A stretch of DNA of 64,000 bases from Colwellia marinimaniae (GTDB lineage: Bacteria > Pseudomonadota > Gammaproteobacteria > Enterobacterales > Alteromonadaceae), in contig NZ_BDQM01000009.1 of NCBI RefSeq assembly GCF_002207865.1, positions 1 through 64,000 of the forward strand, read 5' to 3'. The notes beneath the pieces are model-generated. The model searched no databases, was not told the DNA's origin, and saw nothing but the letters and a program-made list of their open reading frames with translations. How positions within the stretch are numbered: position 1 is the stretch's first letter; each line of letters starts with the position of its first letter. The translations under genes were made by a program, and so were the position numbers. Of this stretch, positions 55,925 through 64,000 are shown in pieces.

Positions 55925-56377
55925 ATGGAAAGAGTGATTATTACTGAGCGAGAAATAAGTAAAGACGCAAAATTTAATGTCAGTTCCTGTCCTGTTTCAC
56001 CATCAGTGCAGAGTAAAGCCAAGATTATCTTGTTGAAAGTCACCGGAGTATTTTGTGTTGGTTTAGCTATATTAGGTGCGGTATTACCTGTGCTACCAAC
56101 AACGGTTTTTCTGATCATGGCGGCGGCCTGTTTTGCCAAATCTTCACCTCGAATGCAAAAAAAATTACTGGCAAATAAAACCTTTGGGCCATTAATTCAT
56201 GATTGGCAAAAATATCGCAGTATTCCTAGAAAAGCGAAACGTATTGCCTTATTAAGTATTATTTTATCTGTGTGCTGGTCGGCCTTAATGTTACAAAGCG
56301 CGCTATTAACCGGACTGGTTGTGGCATTGGTTATTGGGCCGTTTATTTTTTTAGTGCGCTTACCTCTAAGTAAATAG
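55925..56377 (+). CDS. DUF454 (YbaN-like) inner-membrane protein
   Basis: 150 residues. The conserved GLAILGAVLPVLPTTVFLIM stretch and the following CFAKSSPRMQ and FGPLIHDW segments are the hallmark of DUF454. About three membrane helices. The first 38 residues are polar and not part of the family core. Function unknown. It is followed by a set of inverted repeats. Confidence 0.85.
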   Translation: MERVIITEREISKDAKFNVSSCPVSPSVQSKAKIILLKVTGVFCVGLAILGAVLPVLPTTVFLIMAAACFAKSSPRMQKKLLANKTFGPLIHDWQKYRSIPRKAKRIALLSIILSVCWSALMLQSALLTGLVVALVIGPFIFLVRLPLSK

Positions 56378-56378
56378 G

Positions 56379-56483
56379 TAAGCTGAACTCTGAGTAGTTG
56401 GTGCTTATCTCAGTTCAGCTTAGGCATAAAGCATAGCAGAGAAGTGTGCAGACTCTCTGCTCTAAGATATTAGAGCAGTCTGC
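56379..56483. terminator. Pair of stem-loops between two convergent genes
   Basis: TAAGCTGAACT/AGTTCAGCTTA (56379-56389 and 56412-56422) is a perfect 11-bp inverted repeat directly after the DUF454 stop. A second stem, GCAGAC...GCTCTAA/TTAGAGC.GTCTGC (56448-56483), follows. Neither has a good T-run, so termination is only inferred from position. Confidence 0.45.
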
Positions 56484-56517
56484 ATTATTACTTTCGTTGT
56501 TAATCGCGGGAAAAAGG

Positions 56518-57114
56518 TTAAGCAAGTGCCTTATTTACTATGATCGCTAAATGATCGGGTAGTGTTAAACTTAAAGCAATATCATGGGCTTGCTCTGACA
56601 TTTTCTTCCAGGTTAATTGCACTATATGAACAATCTTTGCTTCATTATCTTGCTCGGTATACTTGGTTGCAAACGCATCAAAGTAGTGCATAAGAAAAAC
56701 TAAGCAGGCGACATCTTCTAACGTTTGACTATCACTATTTGTCTTCAAATTATCTTTACGAATAATAGCAGCACATTGCTCAGCTTGCTCTGCTTGGTAG
56801 CCCTGAGTAATCATAATGCTTGCCGTTAATTGTGCATGAAACTTACCTTGAGCAATTCGCCATTGATAATATCCTGCTTTGCCGTCGGCAAATTCAGTGC
56901 GCTTTAATTGCCAGCGCTTAATATGCTGTGCCCGAACCGCAATTTGCAATAACTCATTTGCTTCAGGCCAATATTGTTTTAAGCAGTCGGTCATTTGTTG
57001 ACCATAAATTAATTCTTTTACTTGGCTAGTACCATTAAATAGTATTGTATTGGGGTCTTGGCGATTAACTTCGTCAATGGCGGATAAGGTGTTGTTTAAT
57101 TTTTCTATAGTCAT
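56518..57114 (-). CDS. DUF4202 family protein
   Basis: 198 residues, soluble and mostly helical. The segments NRQDPNTILFNG, AVRAQHIKRWQLKR and FADGKAGYYQWR with a conserved H-x-K-R-W are typical of DUF4202, a family seen in many marine bacteria with no known function. The conserved His residues (in RAQHIKRW, KFHAQLT and LMHYFDAF) might bind a metal. I chose the ATG at 57114; a GTG five codons earlier is possible. Confidence 0.8.
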   Translation of the reverse strand: MTIEKLNNTLSAIDEVNRQDPNTILFNGTSQVKELIYGQQMTDCLKQYWPEANELLQIAVRAQHIKRWQLKRTEFADGKAGYYQWRIAQGKFHAQLTASIMITQGYQAEQAEQCAAIIRKDNLKTNSDSQTLEDVACLVFLMHYFDAFATKYTEQDNEAKIVHIVQLTWKKMSEQAHDIALSLTLPDHLAIIVNKALA

Positions 57115-57129
57115 TTTAACATCAATCAC

Positions 57130-59216
<2,087 letters not shown>

Positions 59217-59226
59217 CAACTTTATT

Positions 59227-59253
59227 AAAACCGTAGCTAGCACTGCGGTTTTT
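59227..59253 (+). terminator. Weak terminator after pyrG
   Basis: AAAACCG and CGGTTTT pair around a 12-base loop, followed by a T-run, ten bases past the pyrG stop. The stem is short, so read-through into eno is likely. Confidence 0.6.
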
Positions 59254-59276
59254 GCTTTAAGTTTAGCAATATTAAA

Positions 59277-60652
<1,376 letters not shown>

Positions 60653-60679
60653 TAATTAAACTTTTTGCTACTTAGTTTG

Positions 60680-60740
60680 AGAGCTGCGTTGCATGTGCTC
60701 GTTGACTAACGTCAACTCCGCGCAAGCGCCTTGCTTTAAA
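60680..60740. repeat. Imperfect intergenic palindrome after eno
   Basis: GTTGAC-TAAC-GTCAAC forms the tip, with GCGTTGC...GTGCTC and CGCGCAAGCGC as imperfect outer arms. It looks like a common extragenic palindrome of marine gammaproteobacteria. Confidence 0.5.
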
Positions 60741-60809
60741 GCTAATTAGCTTTAATTTTAAATATTATTTAATGCAAATTAGTTAATAATTAGCATTAGT
60801 AGACAAAAG

Positions 60810-60848
60810 AAAGCACGGTTGTTCCTGTAAAGGCAAGCGTGCTTTTTT
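60810..60848 (+). terminator. Terminator downstream of eno
   Basis: AAAGCACG and CGTGCTTTTTT pair, with a 20-base loop and a T-run. About 160 bases past the eno stop. Confidence 0.7.
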
Positions 60849-60868
60849 ATGTCGGCAGTGTTAGCTAT

Positions 60869-60918
60869 CCCGTTACCATTCAAAGCACTCTGAAATATGC
60901 ATCTTGAATGGTAACGGG
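60869..60918. repeat. 15-bp perfect inverted repeat before the hydrolase stop
   Basis: CCCGTTACCATTCAA and TTGAATGGTAACGGG face each other across 20 bases. It ends 11 bases from the stop codon of the minus-strand hydrolase gene. No T-run, so transcript protection is as likely as termination. Confidence 0.75.
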
Positions 60919-60929
60919 TATATGTATAG

Positions 60930-61733
60930 TTAATCTTCAGGAAAACTGTTTATTATCTCTGTAATTAACTTAGCTGTTTGCTCTGGGCGCTCTAATGGAA
61001 ACATGTGACCACCAGGGGTAGTCTGTAGCTTGATATGTTTGTTAAGTTTAACAAAGCGACTAAAGATATGATGAGGAAAAACATCGGTAGTAGTGCCATA
61101 AACTAAGGTGGCAGGTATGGTTAACTTATTTTTGTAGCGTGATAAATTTGAAGGGATATTTCGAAATATATTGGCTTCTACTTGCGCGTCAAATGTCAGC
61201 TCCAACTGATTATTGCGCTCACATATACCATGAGCTATATAATCGGTTAAACACCGGCTATCAAAGTTCTTAAACAGCTTTCTTCCAGAAAACAGCGCGC
61301 CTATATCAGAGCCCAATGGCCACTGAGCACGACGGTTTTTAGCACGTCCGGCAGGGCTAAACTTATCTATCCACTTGGTTTTCTTTACCAACCTTGCCGC
61401 TAGAGCACCAGCGCCACTGAGTGCGGGAGGATCTAGCATGATAAGTCCTTTGAATAAATCAGGTCTTTGACAGCAAGCAATAAAAGATATCACGCCGCCA
61501 AATGAATGACCGAGGCAAATGACTTTATTGCCATCAACTTGGTTAGCTTCGACAAAAATTATTAACTCTTCTACTTGAGCTTGCCAGTTATTATTAACCG
61601 GCTTTTGCTTGTTATGACCATATTTATCTAAGGCGATAACCTGCATGTTGTCAGGTAGGTAAGAAAATAATGTTTGATAGCTGCCGGCTGGAAATCCATT
61701 AGCATGGGAAAAATTGATGACGTTTTTTTGCAT
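60930..61733 (-). CDS. Alpha/beta hydrolase
   Basis: A 267-residue protein of the alpha/beta hydrolase fold. The nucleophile elbow CLGHSFGGVISF gives Ser, the oxyanion region is FSHANGFPAGSY and the catalytic His is in TPGGHMFPLERP; an acidic partner is probably the Asp in TTDVFPHH. Substrate unknown. No signal peptide, so it is cytoplasmic. Stands alone between eno and the DUF3545 gene. Confidence 0.88.
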   Translation of the reverse strand: MQKNVINFSHANGFPAGSYQTLFSYLPDNMQVIALDKYGHNKQKPVNNNWQAQVEELIIFVEANQVDGNKVICLGHSFGGVISFIACCQRPDLFKGLIMLDPPALSGAGALAARLVKKTKWIDKFSPAGRAKNRRAQWPLGSDIGALFSGRKLFKNFDSRCLTDYIAHGICERNNQLELTFDAQVEANIFRNIPSNLSRYKNKLTIPATLVYGTTTDVFPHHIFSRFVKLNKHIKLQTTPGGHMFPLERPEQTAKLITEIINSFPED

Positions 61734-61832
61734 TGAATTTATTTGTAGAGAGAGGTTAGGGGTAAAATTTAAACGGCTGTTTAAATTTTGTCAACTGCTT
61801 AGTTACTTTAAAGCGATAAACTGTACCGTTAT

Positions 61833-61856
61833 AAAAAAGCCCAGCATGCTGGGACT
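61833..61856 (-). terminator. Terminator of the DUF3545 gene
   Basis: CCCAGCATGCTGGG is a perfect palindrome, and on the minus strand it continues into GCTTTTTTAT. Confidence 0.8.
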
Positions 61857-61893
61857 TATGACTATTGTCGGTGGAACTTAGCTTATTTACCGT

Positions 61894-62067
61894 TTAGAGC
61901 TCTTCTAACATATACTCTAATGAGTCTTCATACATGCGTAGATCTTTTTCTAGCTGAAACTTATCACGAATCGATTCAATTTCACGCCATGTTTTTTTAG
62001 TTGTTGATGCTACGCGCTTTTTACTTACTTGTGTTGTTGAGCTGAAAACTTGGTTTATCTTATCCAT
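61894..62067 (-). CDS. DUF3545 family small protein (57 residues)
   Basis: A very short gene that reads MDKINQVFSSTTQVSKKRVA and ends in LRMYEDSLEYMLEEL. It is basic in the first half (KKR, TKKTWRE) and acidic at the end, and probably helical throughout. It matches the pattern of DUF3545, short proteins of Shewanella and relatives with no known function. The ribosome site AAGGGG eight bases before the ATG and the good terminator downstream support expression. Confidence 0.8.
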   Translation of the reverse strand: MDKINQVFSSTTQVSKKRVASTTKKTWREIESIRDKFQLEKDLRMYEDSLEYMLEEL

Positions 62068-62203
62068 AAAGTGCCCCTTATTTTTACCATCACATCGAAA
62101 AATAAATGCCTAGACCCATTCTATTAAATTAACACTTGCTGACTGGCAAGTAACTTAAAAGAATTACTATCTTTTTTAGCATAGTTTGTTAGCCATGAAT
62201 ATG

Positions 62204-62238
62204 AAAAAGCGCATATTTCTATAAAATATGCGCTTAAA
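62204..62238 (-). terminator. Terminator of the transaldolase gene
   Basis: AAGCGCATATTT and AAATATGCGCTT form a 12-bp stem, with a T-run on the minus strand. It lies about 45 bases past the stop. Confidence 0.8.
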
Positions 62239-62281
62239 ATAAGCGTAACCAGTATAAATAATGAAATATTTTATCCTGGAT

Positions 62282-63244
62282 TTAGAGCCTAGCGGCTAAT
62301 TGTTGTTCAAGCTTCACTTGATCAATGGCAAAATTACGAATGCCTTCAGCAAGCTTTTCTGTTGCCATAGGGTCTTCATTCATCTGCCAGCGAAATTGAC
62401 CTTGGCTTAAAGCCGCTTCTTGCTCAGCAGTTGCTTGGCAAGTTATTAATTTTTGTACAACAGTATCAGTATTATTCGCTAGTTCAGCCATTAATGCCGG
62501 GCTAATGGTTAACCGGTCACAACCGGCGAGTTCAAGAATTTCGCCGGTATTTCGAAAACTTGCACCCATTACCACAGTATTAAAACCATGCTGTTGATAA
62601 TAGTTATAAATATTGGTAACTGAAACAACACCAGGATCTTCATTACTGGCATAGTCAGTTCGACCGGTATCTTTTTTGTACCAGTCGAGAATACGACCGA
62701 CAAAGGGAGATATTAAATAAACGCCCGCTTCAGCGCAGGCACGTGCTTGGGCAAAGCTAAACAGTAAAGTCAGGTTACAATTAATACCTTCTTGCTCAAG
62801 TTGCTCTGCTGCTTTAATACCTTCCCAGGTAGAAGCAAGTTTAATTAAAATCCTATCGTTACTAATGCCGGCTTCGTTGTACATGGCAATTAGCTTATAT
62901 GCTTTGGTAATTGATGCAGCAGTATCAAAAGATAATCTCGCATCTACTTCGGTCGAGATACGGCCAGGAACAATTTTGAGTATTTCTAGACCAATTAACA
63001 CCGAAAGCTTGTCAGCAGCATCAATAACTTGTTGCTCAGCACTGGCTGATTGTGTTTTAGCCCAAGCAACGGCATCTTTTACTAGGCCTTGGTAATTAGC
63101 TAAAGACGCTGCTTTTAATAAAAGCGAAGGGTTTGTGGTGGCATCTTGCGGTTGAAACTTTGCTATCGCTTCAATATCACCTGTATCAGCCACAACTGTG
63201 GTCATTTGTTTTAATTGTGCAAGCTGTGAAGAAGAGTTTGTCAT
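62282..63244 (-). CDS. tal: Transaldolase
   Basis: Pentose phosphate pathway enzyme moving a dihydroxyacetone unit. [20 protein letters not shown] and [13 protein letters not shown] start the barrel; the Schiff-base Lys is in [25 protein letters not shown] and [12 protein letters not shown] follow. 320 residues, the TalB size class. Divergent from yaaA. Confidence 0.97.
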   Translation of the reverse strand: MTNSSSQLAQLKQMTTVVADTGDIEAIAKFQPQDATTNPSLLLKAASLANYQGLVKDAVAWAKTQSASAEQQVIDAADKLSVLIGLEILKIVPGRISTEVDARLSFDTAASITKAYKLIAMYNEAGISNDRILIKLASTWEGIKAAEQLEQEGINCNLTLLFSFAQARACAEAGVYLISPFVGRILDWYKKDTGRTDYASNEDPGVVSVTNIYNYYQQHGFNTVVMGASFRNTGEILELAGCDRLTISPALMAELANNTDTVVQKLITCQATAEQEAALSQGQFRWQMNEDPMATEKLAEGIRNFAIDQVKLEQQLAARL

Positions 63245-63513
63245 GGCGTTACCTTAATTCTAACGGGAAAAATTTGATTGCTGAGCCTTTCTAAATTCGA
63301 TAATGAATGTAGCTGGTGAAATATTACAACATAAAAATAAAAAAGCACCCTTTATTGCGCTATTTTTACCAGATTAAGGTGTTTTTGTTTTTAACTTACG
63401 CCAAACAGCATTACTGGCGCTTGCCTTGCTATAGATTAAACGCTGTTAACTTGCTTAACGCTTATGATATATTATGCCTTATTATGTAATCACTATAATT
63501 CGGCTGAAAAATA

Positions 63514-64000
63514 ATGTTACTTGTTGTTTCACCTGCAAAAAAATTAGACTTTGAATCTCCGCTAGCGACAGAAAAATTCAGTCAACCTAGCTTACTTGAG
63601 CAGAGCCAGTTATTGATCAACGACTGCCTCAAACTTGCTCCCAGTGACATCGCCAGTTTAATGAAGCTGAGTGATAAACTTGCTGGTTTAAATGCAGCAC
63701 GCTTTGGTCAGTGGTCAACTCCCTTTACCACCGAGAATGCTAGGCAAGCCATTTTAACTTTTAATGGTGATGTTTATTCAGGGCTTGATGCTGGGTCGTT
63801 TAGTGAGGAAGATTTCGATTTCGCTCAGCAGCATTTCAGAATCTTATCGGGTTTATACGGCTTGTTAAAACCCCTTGATTTAATGCAAGCTTACCGCTTG
63901 GAAATGGGTTGTAAACTTGCCAATAGTCGCGGTGCTAACTTATATCAATTCTGGGGGGACATTATTACCGGCGAGCTTAATAAAGCCTTGGCTGAGCAAG
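63514..64000 (+). CDS. yaaA: Peroxide stress protein YaaA (partial, cut by the window edge)
   Basis: The first 162 residues of a DUF328 protein; [16 protein letters not shown] and [20 protein letters not shown] are diagnostic. YaaA lowers free iron and DNA damage during peroxide stress in E. coli. About 95 further residues are expected beyond the window. Confidence 0.95.
   Translation, partial: MLLVVSPAKKLDFESPLATEKFSQPSLLEQSQLLINDCLKLAPSDIASLMKLSDKLAGLNAARFGQWSTPFTTENARQAILTFNGDVYSGLDAGSFSEEDFDFAQQHFRILSGLYGLLKPLDLMQAYRLEMGCKLANSRGANLYQFWGDIITGELNKALAEQ

Noticed and set aside
63339..63391. Terminator between tal and yaaA
   Set aside because: The stem is weak and lies between divergent genes, where a terminator makes little sense.

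Overview
The window looks like a piece of the main chromosome of a marine, low-GC gammaproteobacterium of the Alteromonadales, most like Colwellia. Three things point there: the protein sequences, the gene orders (yggX-mutY / yggL-trmB, ygfZ / sdhE-ygfX / nadB / rpoE-rseABC-lepA-lepB-rnc-era-recO-pdxJ, barA / rlmD-relA-mazG-pyrG-eno), and AT-rich spacers packed with palindromic repeats. No replication origin, rRNA operon, CRISPR array or prophage is visible. The taxonomic call is inference from reading, not from a database search.

Layout. 1-475: an 88-bp tandem repeat array running off the left edge. 583-2748: a dicarboxylate-type symporter fused to a solute-binding domain. 2897-9506: a minus-strand operon for a caa3-type cytochrome c oxidase (subunit II with two cytochrome c domains, I, two subunit III paralogues, IV) with heme O synthase and a SCO copper chaperone. 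10046-10603: a small membrane protein. 10800-13320: a decayed repeat zone with degenerate tRNA-Thr fragments, two copies of a miniature element (MITE), an IS1595-type insertion sequence with an in-frame stop, and then intact tRNA-Thr and tRNA-Phe. 13525-16550: yggX, mutY, yggL and trmB, with a third MITE relative between yggL and trmB. 16577-22824: a small membrane protein, a lipoprotein serine protease, a GntR regulator, a SulP transporter, a DUF1289 protein, an erythromycin-esterase-like lipoprotein and a second tRNA-Phe. 23032-31866: mutS, the divergent argO/argP pair, a GGDEF/EAL protein and recA. 31960-36263: slyD, ygfZ, sdhE, ygfX and nadB. 36491-45611: the sigma-E operon, then lepA to pdxJ. 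45745-64000: a small hypothetical gene, barA, rlmD, relA, a partially duplicated mazG around an inserted exonuclease gene, an RNA methyltransferase, DUF454 and DUF4202 proteins, pyrG, eno, a hydrolase, a DUF3545 small protein, transaldolase and the start of yaaA.

How the genes work together. The oxidase operon carries structural subunits plus the heme and copper assembly factors. rpoE-rseA-rseB-rseC is the envelope-stress sigma factor with its control proteins, and a sigma-E-like promoter precedes it. recA has a LexA box filling its promoter spacer exactly. SdhE (flavinylation) and NadB (flavoprotein) lie close together but on opposite strands. RelA and MazG, normally a stringent-response neighbourhood, are separated here by an inserted cassette.

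Most interesting points. (1) The first ~37 codons of mazG exist twice (52926-53037 and 54445-54556), flanking a membrane-anchored DEDDh exonuclease gene whose stop overlaps the start of the restored mazG. This is the footprint of a cassette that enters a gene and rebuilds its 5' end. (2) A miniature element in three copies keeps its RNA/DNA fold through compensatory base changes. (3) An IS1595 element and that miniature element sit back to back on the same 8-bp target. (4) tRNA-Thr remnants are repeated around them.
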